NCBI RefSeq assembly: GCF_000426465.1
Contig: NZ_AUFK01000009.1
Location: forward strand, 124,001-188,000
Source of the DNA: Epilithonimonas caeni DSM 17710
Lineage (GTDB): Bacteria; Bacteroidota; Bacteroidia; Flavobacteriales; Weeksellaceae
Direction: 5' to 3'
DNA: 64,000 bases
Shown: piece by piece, positions 7,624 to 16,088 of the stretch
Layout: every line of letters starts with the position of its first letter
Position numbering within the stretch: the stretch's first letter is position 1
The notes under the pieces: generated by a model
What the model was told of the DNA's origin: nothing
What the model saw: the letters and a program-made list of their open reading frames with translations, nothing else
Database searches by the model: none
Program-made: the position numbers and the translations under genes

Positions 7624-8268
7624 ATGACAGAACAAGAACTCAAAATATTAGGACAACAATTATCGAATCCGGAAGGAGAAACAGGAAAAGAGGTCGCGAA
7701 AATGATGAACGAGACCAATATTTCCATGACCAAAGAGAGTATCAAAGCTTTGCATTTGACTGACAACAACAGCGTTTTGGAACTCGGTCATGGCAACGCA
7801 GGACATTTGTCTTATCTTTTGGATTTTGCAGACAAAATTCAATATATAGGTTTGGAAATTTCTGAAACAATGAAATCCGAAGCCGAAAGTATCAATTCAA
7901 AATATCTTTCTCAAGCCGATTTTCAGCTATATGACGGAAACAAAATTCCTTTTGAAAACGAAAGCTTCGATAAGATAATGACTGTAAACACCATTTATTT
8001 CTGGGAAAATCCGGTGGAATTCTTTAATGAGATTTACAGAGTTCTAAGGAAAGACGGAAGTTTTGTCCTCACATTTGCGAAGAAAGAATTTATGAAAAAT
8101 CTTCCCTTTACAGCAGATTTCAAACTTTACAATTACGAAGATGTGGAAGAATTAGTAGCGCAGACCAATTTCAAAAGGATGATTCGTTCAGATAAAGAAG
8201 AATGGATAACCAGCAAGACCGGAACATTCGTAAAAAGAGAATACAAGGTTTTAACAATCAAGAAGTAA
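7624..8268 (+). CDS. Class I SAM-dependent methyltransferase in the heme locus
   Basis: A 214-residue Rossmann-type methyltransferase. Motif I is VLELGHGNAGHLSYLL (about 56-71), in which the usual GxGxG is changed to GHGNAG; acidic GLEIS follows in beta-2, then YDGNKIPFENESFDKIMTVNTIYFW (methyltransferase-11 motif) and a VLRKDGSFVLTF strand. Substrate is unknown. It lies between the heme importer and the HemS-type gene on the same strand with no terminator between, so a role linked to heme or tetrapyrrole handling is possible but unproven. It is soluble and cytoplasmic. Confidence 0.82.
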   Translation: MTEQELKILGQQLSNPEGETGKEVAKMMNETNISMTKESIKALHLTDNNSVLELGHGNAGHLSYLLDFADKIQYIGLEISETMKSEAESINSKYLSQADFQLYDGNKIPFENESFDKIMTVNTIYFWENPVEFFNEIYRVLRKDGSFVLTFAKKEFMKNLPFTADFKLYNYEDVEELVAQTNFKRMIRSDKEEWITSKTGTFVKREYKVLTIKK

Positions 8269-8319
8269 AAAATAGTAGCTTATATTTTCAACTTTTCTAA
8301 GCGACAGCGCCTTTGTGAA

Positions 8320-8370
8320 CCTTAAAAACAGCTAGTATTATAAAAAAACTTTGTGCACTTTGTGTTAAAA
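8320..8370. repeat. Degenerate copy of CTTTGTG-type intergenic repeat
   Basis: The gap before the HemS-type gene contains CCTTTGTGAACCTTAAAAA and, further on, CTTTGTGCACTTTGTGTTA. These resemble the right-hand ends of the two better copies at 9432-9569 and 40691-40839. The left end is not recognisable, so this may be a decayed or partial copy. Confidence 0.35.
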
Positions 8371-8408
8371 AATTCATTTTAAAATAAACAATCAAAAAAC
8401 AAATCAAT

Positions 8409-9431
8409 ATGAGTACATTAATAAATGATTTAAAGTCAAAATGGGAAGCTCTGAAAGCAGAAAATCCACATCTTAGAATAAGAAACGCTGCAGAACAATT
8501 AGGCGTGAGCGAAGCCGAGCTTTTAGCAACAAATATCGGAAATGGTGTAACGGTTCTTAAACCGGAATTCGCACCGCTTTTACAGGAAGTTGTAAAGCTT
8601 GACAAAGTAATGGCTTTGACAAGAAACGACGAATGTGTTCACGAAAGAAAAGGTGTTTATTTGAATCCTGATTTCAGTAATCCTCACGGACAGGTTTTCG
8701 TAGGAGAAGACATCGATTTGAGAATCTTTATCAACTCTTGGAAATTCGGTTTTTCTGTAATTGAAGGCGATAGAAAAAGTTTTCAGTTTTTCGGAAAAGA
8801 CGGATTGGCACTTCATAAAATCTATTTGACCAACAAAAGTAATGAAGCAGAATTCGATGCTTTAACACAAAAATATAAAGCTGACGAGCAGTCTGCAGAA
8901 ATCATAACAGAACCAATTGCTCCAAAACCCGCAGAAAAAGCAGATTCTGAGATTGATGTAGCTGGTTTTCAACAGGCTTGGAAAGATTTACAGGACACAC
9001 ACGATTTCTTTATGATGACCAAGAAATTCGGGGTTAGCAGAACTCAGGCTTTGAGATTGGCTCCGGAAGGCTTTGCTCAGAAGATCGATAATTCCAAGGT
9101 TGTGAATGTATTGGAAGATGCTTCCGAAAAACAGATTCCGATTATGGTTTTCGTGGGAAACAGAGGTATTATTCAGATTCACACAGGCGAAGTTAAAAAG
9201 ACACTTTGGCATCAGCAATGGTTTAATGTCATGGACCCTGATTTTAACTTGCACCTTGATACAACCAAAATTGGTGAAACCTGGATTACGAAGAAACCAA
9301 CAGAAGATGGCGAAGTAACTTCGGTGGAAGTGTTCAATAAAGAAGGTGAATTTATCGTTCAGTTCTTTGGAAAAAGAAAGCCTGGTAATCCGGAACTTCA
9401 GGAATGGAAAGACCTGGTTGCCGGTCTGTAG
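8409..9431 (+). CDS. hemS: Hemin-degrading factor, HemS/ChuS family
   Basis: A 340-residue protein with the family's internal duplication: one HemS-type repeat at about 10-160 (ERKGVYLNPDF...) and a second at about 175-335 (HTGEVKKT...). His198 in LQDTHDFF corresponds to the axial heme ligand in HemS/ChuS (His196/His193 in the characterised proteins). Length matches the family (about 340-350). The protein binds imported heme in the cytoplasm and either degrades it or passes it on. It follows the importer on the same strand, with repeat-bearing gaps on both sides. The symbol hmuS is used for the same family in other bacteria. Confidence 0.88.
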   Translation: MSTLINDLKSKWEALKAENPHLRIRNAAEQLGVSEAELLATNIGNGVTVLKPEFAPLLQEVVKLDKVMALTRNDECVHERKGVYLNPDFSNPHGQVFVGEDIDLRIFINSWKFGFSVIEGDRKSFQFFGKDGLALHKIYLTNKSNEAEFDALTQKYKADEQSAEIITEPIAPKPAEKADSEIDVAGFQQAWKDLQDTHDFFMMTKKFGVSRTQALRLAPEGFAQKIDNSKVVNVLEDASEKQIPIMVFVGNRGIIQIHTGEVKKTLWHQQWFNVMDPDFNLHLDTTKIGETWITKKPTEDGEVTSVEVFNKEGEFIVQFFGKRKPGNPELQEWKDLVAGL

Positions 9432-9569
9432 TTTAACACAAAGACACAAATTTAATTAAATACTAAATGTTTTTAAGGCACTAAGTGTTCGTTTCTGAAT
9501 TGAAAATCTTTGATTTTATAGTGCCTTTAAAACATTATTTTAAATTCTTTTTGTGCCTTTGTGTTTGAA
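9432..9569. repeat. Nested inverted repeat element, copy A
   Basis: Outer arms TTTAACACAAAGACACAAA (9432-9450) and TTTGTGCCTTTGTGTTTGAA (9550-9569) are near-perfect reverse complements. Inner arms TTTTAAGGCACTA (9471-9483) and TAGTGCCTTTAAAA (9519-9532) also pair. The element fills almost the whole gap between the HemS-type and ChaN-like genes. A second copy of the same architecture is at 40691-40839. It encodes no protein and could fold as a long stem in RNA or be a non-autonomous mobile repeat. Confidence 0.7.
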
Positions 9570-9640
9570 ATAATATATTATTAATAAAGTGGTTTTACTG
9601 TTTTAATTTACTTTAGAACGACTTCTTTATTTTATTGTTA

Positions 9641-10513
9641 ATGAAAAAGTTATTGCTATTTATCATTATAATAAGTTTAAGTAATATAAATGCACAAAAT
9701 TTTGATGCTTTTAAATTCTATAATAAAAAGTCGAAAGAAATTTCTTCCAAAAAATTAATCAAAGAACTAGCGGATTATGATGTTGTTTTCATTGGAGAAC
9801 ATCATGATAACTCTATCAATCATTGGTTGGAAAAAAGAATTACAGAAGCACTCTTCAAAAAGAAAAACGGACAGATAATTTTAGGAGCAGAAATGTTTGA
9901 AAGAGATAATCAACAAGCTTTGAATTCTTATCTCGCAGGAAAAATCGATGCTAAAAATCTGAAAGATTCTATAAGACTTTGGAAAAATTACGAGACCGAT
10001 TACCGACCTTTGGTCGATTTTGCAAAAGACAAAAAACTCAGTTTCATTGCAACCAATGTCCCAAGAAGATACGCTTCTCAAACTTCCAAAAACGGCCTCA
10101 ATAGCCTAAATGAATTACCGGAAGCAGAAAAGAAATTCTTTGCCAAATCACCAATAGAAGTGACTCTTGAAACGCCAGGTTATAAAGAAATGAAATCTCT
10201 AATGGGCGATCACGTTGACGAAATGAAATTAATGAATTTTGTCTCAGCTCAAGCCATAAAAGACGCAACAATGGCAGAATCGATTTTTCAAAATTTGCAG
10301 TCTGGAAAGACTTTTATCCATTACAACGGCGATTATCACAGCAAACAATACGGCGGAATCTACTGGTACCTGAAAAAGAAAAATCCAAATCTTAAAATCG
10401 CAGTAATCTCTGTTTTTGAATCTGAAACACTGGATTTGTCTTTAGCAGAAAAGGATTTTATACCAACAGAATTCAATCTTGTAATTCCGAGTGATATGAC
10501 AAAAACTTATTAA
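9641..10513 (+). CDS. ChaN-like heme-binding / Tiki-fold protein
   Basis: A 290-residue exported protein with signal peptide MKKLLLFIIIISLSNINA. The family motif VVFIGEHHDNSINH (Glu53, His54, His55) and a later HYNGDYHSKQYGGIYWYL fit the PF04187 (Cofac_haem_bdg, ChaN) family. Campylobacter ChaN is an iron-regulated lipoprotein that binds two stacked hemes; this protein lacks a lipobox cysteine, so it is probably periplasmic or surface-exposed. ATG 9641 is chosen because the alternative TTG two codons upstream adds nothing to the signal. It ends the heme gene run before a bidirectional terminator. Confidence 0.82.
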   Translation: MKKLLLFIIIISLSNINAQNFDAFKFYNKKSKEISSKKLIKELADYDVVFIGEHHDNSINHWLEKRITEALFKKKNGQIILGAEMFERDNQQALNSYLAGKIDAKNLKDSIRLWKNYETDYRPLVDFAKDKKLSFIATNVPRRYASQTSKNGLNSLNELPEAEKKFFAKSPIEVTLETPGYKEMKSLMGDHVDEMKLMNFVSAQAIKDATMAESIFQNLQSGKTFIHYNGDYHSKQYGGIYWYLKKKNPNLKIAVISVFESETLDLSLAEKDFIPTEFNLVIPSDMTKTY

Positions 10514-10537
10514 AATTTATTTTTTTTATAAATAAAA

Positions 10538-10561
10538 AACGCTAAGATTATTCTTAGCGTT
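10538..10561. terminator. Bidirectional terminator between ChaN-like and subtilisin genes
   Basis: AACGCTAAG (10538-10546) and CTTAGCGTT (10553-10561) form a perfect 9-bp stem with a 6-nt loop. An A run lies on the left and T-rich sequence on the right, so it can stop transcripts from both convergent genes. Confidence 0.85.
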
Positions 10562-10567
10562 TCTATT

Positions 10568-12166
10568 TTATTCTTTAATGAACTTTTCTATGGATTCTCC
10601 GGAATTTGTCTTGATCTTTATGAGATAATTTCCTTTTAAGAGTTGAGAAATATTGACTTTGTTTGAGGCTTCTGTTTTTATCAATCTACCTAAATAATCA
10701 TAAACTTCAACCGAATTGATCTTTTTATCAGAGGTAATATTGATAACATCTTTTGCTGGATTTGGGTAGATTTTTGTTTGAATTTTATTTACATCGTCAA
10801 CTCCAAGATAGGATTGATACGTTTTATAAAAATTCAGAATTCCGTAGCCCATTTGTGAAGTTGGATTTGGATAGAGGGATGCATTTTGCCTAAGCTTTGA
10901 CTTTACTTCTTCTAAAGGTGTTCCTGCTGGCAGAGCCTGTAAAAGACAAGCAACACCACCGGCTGCCACAGGATTGGAAAGAGAAGTGCCACTAGCTTGG
11001 GTAACTTGACTTCCATAAACCGTATAAGTGTCGGTTCCTCTAGCACTTCCGTCCGGTTTTATCACACCTGCGGAATTTGGCCCAAAAGAAGAAAAGCTCG
11101 AAACGTTTCCTTGGCTTGTAACAGCACCAATGGTGAAGACCTTTTCATTATCTCCGGGTGTCCCTAAGTAGTGCCATGCACTATTCCCACTGTTACCTGC
11201 GGACACAGTTAAAAAGATTCCTTTTTCAGCAGCGATTTGTGCACCTCTTGCGATGAAAGATGTTTTTCCATTCATATCAGCATAAGTGTAATCATATCTG
11301 CTGTCGTCAAAATCTGTATATCCTAATGAAGTAGAAATAATGTCTACGCCTTTTCTGTCAGCTTCTTCTGCCGCTTCTATCCAGTAAAGTTCCTCCTCCG
11401 GAACCTCATTAGCTCCATCTTCCGAAGCGTAAAGATAAAAATCTGCATCGGGAGCTGTCCCTACAAACTGATTATCTAAATAACCACCAATTGCTCCCAT
11501 GCAAATAGATCCATGTGTGTTAAGAGATGTATTGTAGATATCTGTATTTTTACTGATGAAGTTGTAACCGCCTTTGATCTGCCCATTATCACGAAGTCTT
11601 TTGTACGCATTTCCCGTATCTACTGTCGGAAAACCAGTGTCGATAACTGCGATGGTCATTCCAGCTCCTGTAAAACCGGCAACATGGAGTGCACGAACAT
11701 TGATCTGGTTGATCTGGTTCAGTCCACCTCCATAATTGAAAGTTGTCAATGCATCACGGTTACTGAACTCTTTAAATTTTTCAATCTTTTCCTTTCTGAT
11801 TCCGCCATTGGGATTTTTCACAAAACTCTCTACGTGGTCCACATAACTTTGCTGAGACAAGGTCTGTATCTGGGAAGATGTAGCATTTACTGCGACACCG
11901 TTCAGCCATTTGGAATAATCTGTGACTGTGAAGCCAAGATTTTTTATATTTTGAACATAAGTTGGCTCTATCGGCGCATCCTGATCTGTCAATGCAATCC
12001 CAAGTTTTGCCCTTCTGTCGAGAGATTTCTGTGTCAGTTCAGTTAAAGGGCTGGAATAAAAAGCCGCTTTATTGGGTTTATCCTTGAAGAAAACAAAAAC
12101 TAATTCGGTTTGAGCCGTTGCAATTAAAGAAAAGCTAACTGATAAAATTGTAAAGATTTTTCTCAC
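10568..12166 (-). CDS. Secreted subtilisin-like S8 serine protease, T9SS-sorted
   Basis: A 532-residue protease with signal peptide MRKIFTILSVSFSLIATA, an inhibitor-like propeptide (about 20-140), and an S8 catalytic domain. The triad is Asp176 in AVIDTGFP, His218 in NTHGSICMG, and Ser395 in GTSLSNPVAAGG. Residues about 460-532 form a T9SS type A sorting domain (KIYPNPAKDVINI ... KFIKE). The start codon is GTG (complement of 12164-12166). It probably degrades extracellular protein. Monocistronic, convergent with the heme locus. Confidence 0.88.
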   Translation of the reverse strand: MRKIFTILSVSFSLIATAQTELVFVFFKDKPNKAAFYSSPLTELTQKSLDRRAKLGIALTDQDAPIEPTYVQNIKNLGFTVTDYSKWLNGVAVNATSSQIQTLSQQSYVDHVESFVKNPNGGIRKEKIEKFKEFSNRDALTTFNYGGGLNQINQINVRALHVAGFTGAGMTIAVIDTGFPTVDTGNAYKRLRDNGQIKGGYNFISKNTDIYNTSLNTHGSICMGAIGGYLDNQFVGTAPDADFYLYASEDGANEVPEEELYWIEAAEEADRKGVDIISTSLGYTDFDDSRYDYTYADMNGKTSFIARGAQIAAEKGIFLTVSAGNSGNSAWHYLGTPGDNEKVFTIGAVTSQGNVSSFSSFGPNSAGVIKPDGSARGTDTYTVYGSQVTQASGTSLSNPVAAGGVACLLQALPAGTPLEEVKSKLRQNASLYPNPTSQMGYGILNFYKTYQSYLGVDDVNKIQTKIYPNPAKDVINITSDKKINSVEVYDYLGRLIKTEASNKVNISQLLKGNYLIKIKTNSGESIEKFIKE

Positions 12167-12307
12167 GTTTCAGGGATTTTGATTTTTTAAACTGATAAAT
12201 AAATGTAAATTTACAAAATAATGTTTTTGCATTTGAAATGGCTTCAAAAAATATTTGGAGCTATGTCCATAACGATTTCAAATGCCTTTAATAATAAATA
12301 TTTGAGT

Positions 12308-13447
12308 ATGAAAAAGATCCAAATGGTTGATTTGCAAAGCCAGTATTATAAAATTAAAAGTGAAGTTGACAATGCAGTTTTGAATGTGATGGATTCTGCG
12401 GCTTTTATAAATGGTCCGGAAGTGAAATCCTTTCAAGCCGACCTTGAAAATTATTTGGATGTAAAACATGTGATCCCTTGCGCCAACGGAACAGATGCAC
12501 TTCAAATTGCATTAATGGCTTTGGATTTACAAGAGGGAGATGAAGTAATTACTGCAGATTTTACTTTTGCTGCTACGGTTGAAGTGATTCATTTATTGAA
12601 ATTGAAAGCCGTTTTAGTAGATGTTGATTATGATACTTTTACTATTGACACAGAAGCAATCAAAAAGGCAATTACACCAAAAACCAAAGCTATTATCCCT
12701 GTTCACCTTTTCGGGCAATGCGGAAATATGGAAGAAATCCTGAAAATTGCCAAAGAACATGATCTTTATGTCGTTGAAGATAATGCGCAAGCCATTGGTG
12801 CTGATTTTATTTTCTCAAACGGAACATCAAAGAAATCAGGAACAATGGGAACCATTGGAACTACTTCTTTCTTTCCATCAAAAAATCTTGGTTGCTATGG
12901 TGATGGTGGTGCGATTTTTACAAATGACGACGAATTGGCACACAGATTAAGAGGAATCGTAAACCATGGGATGTACGAGCGTTATTACCACGACGAAGTT
13001 GGTGTCAACTCCAGATTGGACAGCATTCAGGCTGCGATCTTGAGAAAAAAGTTACCAAATCTTGATTCTTATAACGAGGCCAGAAGGAAAGCAGCGGATT
13101 ATTATGATGAAGCTTTTGCAGGGCACGAAAATATTTTAACTCCGAAAAGAGCAGAAAACTCCACGCACGTTTTTCATCAATATACGTTGAGAATTACGAA
13201 CGGAAAACGTAATGAATTGCAAAAATTCCTGACAGAAAAAGAAATCCCTGCGATGATCTATTATCCGGTGGCGCTTAGAAAACAAAAAGCTTATTACCAG
13301 GAAAGTAATCCTTCTGATTTTGTAAATACGGATAAATTACTTGATCAAGTAATTTCTTTACCAATGCACACAGAATTGGATGAAGAACAATTAAAATATA
13401 TTACAGATTCTGTTTTGGAATTCTTTGAGAAAACTAATAATTCATAA
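12308..13447 (+). CDS. DegT/DnrJ/EryC1 family sugar-nucleotide aminotransferase
   Basis: A 379-residue PLP enzyme of the WbpE/FdtB/PglE type that transaminates a keto-sugar nucleotide for surface polysaccharide. It begins MKKIQMVDLQSQY, continues with ACANGTDALQIALMAL (substrate and PLP phosphate contact) and VVEDNAQAIGA, and has the Schiff-base Lys192 in FFPSKNLGCYGDGG, where the P-[ST]-K-N-x-G-x-x-G-D-G-G signature is complete. The frame is open 87 bp further upstream, but ATG 12308 gives the usual family N-terminus. It is followed 15 bp later by galE. Confidence 0.88.
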   Translation: MKKIQMVDLQSQYYKIKSEVDNAVLNVMDSAAFINGPEVKSFQADLENYLDVKHVIPCANGTDALQIALMALDLQEGDEVITADFTFAATVEVIHLLKLKAVLVDVDYDTFTIDTEAIKKAITPKTKAIIPVHLFGQCGNMEEILKIAKEHDLYVVEDNAQAIGADFIFSNGTSKKSGTMGTIGTTSFFPSKNLGCYGDGGAIFTNDDELAHRLRGIVNHGMYERYYHDEVGVNSRLDSIQAAILRKKLPNLDSYNEARRKAADYYDEAFAGHENILTPKRAENSTHVFHQYTLRITNGKRNELQKFLTEKEIPAMIYYPVALRKQKAYYQESNPSDFVNTDKLLDQVISLPMHTELDEEQLKYITDSVLEFFEKTNNS

Positions 13448-13462
13448 CCCATAATTAATTAA

Positions 13463-14482
13463 ATGTCCATACTCGTAACAGGCGGTCTCGGTTATATCGG
13501 TTCACACACGGTTGTAGAATTGATCAATCATAATTTTGATGTCATCATTGTGGATGATTTATCAAATTCGGAAAAATTTATCCTTGATAATATTGAGGAG
13601 ATCACAGGCAAACGTCCGATTTTTTATCCTTTCGACCTTAGAAGAAAAGAATTATTAACGCAAGTTTTCGATGCACATGATATCGAAGGTTGTATCAATT
13701 TTGCAGCCTCTAAAGCAGTAGGAGAGAGTATGACGGAGCCTTTGAAATATTATGAGAACAATTTGTTTTCCTTGATCAATGTTCTTCAGGAATTCAAAGA
13801 AAGAAATATTTCCAATTTCATTTTCAGTTCATCTTGTACGGTTTATGGGCAAGCTGATCAAATGCCAATAGACGAAAACACACCTTTAAAAGAAGCCGAA
13901 TCTTCCTACGGAAAAACCAAACAAATGGGCGAGGATATTCTGAAAGATTTCTCGAGAGCTTATCAAAAAAGAGTATCTTTATTAAGATACTTCAACCCAA
14001 TAGGTGCGCATCCAACAGCTTTACTAGGAGAATTGCCGGCAGGGATTCCTAATAATCTGGTTCCTTACGTTACACAAACAGCAGCGGGTATCAGAGAAAA
14101 ATTGAGCATTTGGGGGAATGATTATCCAACGGCGGACGGGACAGCGATCCGTGATTATATCTACGTTGTGGACTTGGCGAAAGCACATGTTGCGGCTCTG
14201 CAAAAATTGATTCACTCAGAGGAAGAAACAGTTCTTGATATTTACAATTTAGGAACAGGAAAGGGTTCTTCGGTTCTGGAGGTTGTAAAAGCTTTTGAGT
14301 TGGCCAATGATGTGCCGGTTCCTTACCAGATCTGCCCGAGAAGAGAAGGCGATATCACAATTGCTTATGCTAATGCAGACAAAGCCGAAAAAGAACTCAA
14401 TTGGAAGTCTGAAACCTCTTTGGAAGAAGCGCTCAAAACCACTTGGGAATGGCAGAAATATTTGAAGGACAGAAATAATTAA
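13463..14482 (+). CDS. galE: UDP-glucose 4-epimerase
   Basis: A 339-residue extended short-chain dehydrogenase. It shows the NAD-binding GGLGYIGSH (7-15), SSSCTVYGQ, catalytic Tyr149 and Lys153 in SSYGKTKQMGED, and RYFNPIGAH (from about 173). It interconverts UDP-glucose and UDP-galactose (possibly also the N-acetyl forms) for polysaccharide building blocks. Length and motifs match GalE closely. It shares an operon with the upstream sugar aminotransferase. Confidence 0.92.
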   Translation: MSILVTGGLGYIGSHTVVELINHNFDVIIVDDLSNSEKFILDNIEEITGKRPIFYPFDLRRKELLTQVFDAHDIEGCINFAASKAVGESMTEPLKYYENNLFSLINVLQEFKERNISNFIFSSSCTVYGQADQMPIDENTPLKEAESSYGKTKQMGEDILKDFSRAYQKRVSLLRYFNPIGAHPTALLGELPAGIPNNLVPYVTQTAAGIREKLSIWGNDYPTADGTAIRDYIYVVDLAKAHVAALQKLIHSEEETVLDIYNLGTGKGSSVLEVVKAFELANDVPVPYQICPRREGDITIAYANADKAEKELNWKSETSLEEALKTTWEWQKYLKDRNN

Positions 14483-14513
14483 TTATCCCTGACTGAATCT
14501 GATGTTAAAGTTT

Positions 14514-14553
14514 AATTATCTTAGATTTTTCTTCTGAGATTTCTAAGATAATT
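14514..14553. terminator. Bidirectional hairpin between galE and exonuclease
   Basis: AATTATCTTAGA (14514-14525) is the exact reverse complement of TCTAAGATAATT (14542-14553), with a 16-nt loop. It lies between two convergent genes and one arm abuts the 3' end of the exonuclease gene, so termination is the natural reading, although the T run is short. Confidence 0.6.
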
Positions 14554-15108
14554 TTATAAAATCTTAATTCTTTTGCTAAAAACATCTTTAATTTCTTCAT
14601 TACGGGTTATCATCAATCTTTCGAAGCTTAATAATGAGATTTTTGCGCAGACTTCTGCATCAGCATCTGCACGATGATGATTGAATCTGATCTGATGTTG
14701 TTCTGCCAGATTTTTCAAGCCATAACTTTTAAGGTCTTTCCAAGCTTTTTTCGCTACACCAATACTGCACAGATAGTTTATATTTGGTTTGAAAAAACCG
14801 TAATGCTCAAGACAGCCTCTCAGAACATTGGCGTCAAAAGCAGCGTTGTGGGCAATCATTAGATTTCCGTACATCAGGTTTTCTATCTCATACCAAACAT
14901 CAGCAAAAGTGGGGGAATGTTGCACATCTTCCGGGGTAATCCCGTGAACAGCGATGTTGTGATGATTGAAATAAGGAAAAGATGGTGGTTTTATCAGCCA
15001 AGATCTGGTTTCTTTGATTTGACCATTTTCTACAATACAAATTCCTAATTCACAGGCGGAATTCTTCTCGTGCGTCGCGGTTTCAAAATCTAAAGCAATA
15101 AAATCCAT
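14554..15108 (-). CDS. DnaQ-like 3'-5' exonuclease (DEDDh)
   Basis: A 184-residue exonuclease with ExoI ALDFETA (Asp7, Glu9), ExoII HNAAFDANVL, and ExoIII HHRADADAEV, giving the DEDDh set. The length suggests a stand-alone exonuclease such as a DNA polymerase III epsilon-like or RNase T-like protein rather than the true replicative subunit. Its ATG overlaps the stop of the upstream glycosyltransferase by one base (TAATG), so it is translationally coupled to it. The pairing of an exonuclease with envelope genes has no obvious functional logic. Confidence 0.87.
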   Translation of the reverse strand: MDFIALDFETATHEKNSACELGICIVENGQIKETRSWLIKPPSFPYFNHHNIAVHGITPEDVQHSPTFADVWYEIENLMYGNLMIAHNAAFDANVLRGCLEHYGFFKPNINYLCSIGVAKKAWKDLKSYGLKNLAEQHQIRFNHHRADADAEVCAKISLLSFERLMITRNEEIKDVFSKRIKIL

Positions 15109-16088
15109 TACTGATCATTTTTTGAGCCCAAGAAATGTTTGAAAATCAACCATCTCGTCTGGTAATAATTATCGATCTGATTTTTTTGTCTCAACTGGAT
15201 TGATTTTGGTAGTTGCCAATAAAATCCCATATGTGAACGAAAAATCGCCCAAAGATGTGAAAATCCATTTTTGAATCCGAAATAAATTCCGGCAACCCCG
15301 TCCAAAGAAAGTCTGGAAAACAGAATGAAAAATACCTTTGATGAAGGAAGATTCTTGAGCATCATCGTTAGATTATTCCTGAAATTTAAGTATGTTTTCT
15401 GCGGATTTTGCTTGTTAAGTGTTCCTCCACCAACGTGATAGACTTTGGATCTTCCTGTGTAATAGATTTTCCTTCCTGTATTTTTCAATCTCCAGCAAAG
15501 GTCGATTTCTTCCTGATGTGCGAAGAATCTTTCGTCAAAGCCATCCATATTCCAAAAATCTTGTGAGCGGATAAATAATGAACAACCGGAAGCCCAAAAG
15601 ATTTCGGTTTCATCGTCGTATTGCCCATTATCAGATTCGATATCATCAAAGATACGCCCTCTGCAGTAAGGATAGCCGAGATTATCAATCAAACCACCAC
15701 CAGCTCCTGCAAATTCGAATTTATTCTTCTGGTTATAATCCAGAATTTTTGGTTGAATTGCTGCGATGTTTTTGTCTTCGGAGAATAATTTTATGATTGG
15801 AGAGATCCAGTTTTCTGTTACTTCTACATCAGAATTTAATAAGCAATAAATATCTGCGTTAATCGATTTTAATCCTTCATTATAGCCTGCAGCAAAACCA
15901 GAATTACTTTGATTTTGAATGATTTTGACCGAATTAAAATTATTCTTTAAGAATTGAACCGAATCATCTGTAGAAGCATTATCGATAACGAAAATTTGTG
16001 CATCAGGGGAATATCTAATTACAGATGGTAAGAATTTTTCCAGCCATTTTTTTCCGTTCCAATTGAGAATTGCAATTGCGACAGTCAT
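15108..16088 (-). CDS. Family 2 glycosyltransferase
   Basis: A 326-residue GT-A fold transferase. The opening VAIAILNWNGKKWLEKFL, FVIDNASTDDSVQFL, and NSDVEV (DxD-like, near residue 85) are typical of rhamnosyl/N-acetylglucosaminyl GT2 enzymes. A later FWASGCSLFIRSQDF and ERFFAHQEEIDLCWRLK (catalytic ED region) complete the pattern. It probably adds a sugar to a lipid-linked or surface glycan. The start overlaps the stop of the acyltransferase gene by one base (TAATG). Acceptor unknown. Confidence 0.88.
   Translation of the reverse strand: MTVAIAILNWNGKKWLEKFLPSVIRYSPDAQIFVIDNASTDDSVQFLKNNFNSVKIIQNQSNSGFAAGYNEGLKSINADIYCLLNSDVEVTENWISPIIKLFSEDKNIAAIQPKILDYNQKNKFEFAGAGGGLIDNLGYPYCRGRIFDDIESDNGQYDDETEIFWASGCSLFIRSQDFWNMDGFDERFFAHQEEIDLCWRLKNTGRKIYYTGRSKVYHVGGGTLNKQNPQKTYLNFRNNLTMMLKNLPSSKVFFILFSRLSLDGVAGIYFGFKNGFSHLWAIFRSHMGFYWQLPKSIQLRQKNQIDNYYQTRWLIFKHFLGSKNDQ

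Noticed and set aside
9613-9627. TTAGAACGACTTCTT upstream of the ChaN-like gene as a Fur box
   Set aside because: The right arm does not match ATTCTAA and no promoter element is placed around it; the ChaN-like gene probably shares the upstream transcript.
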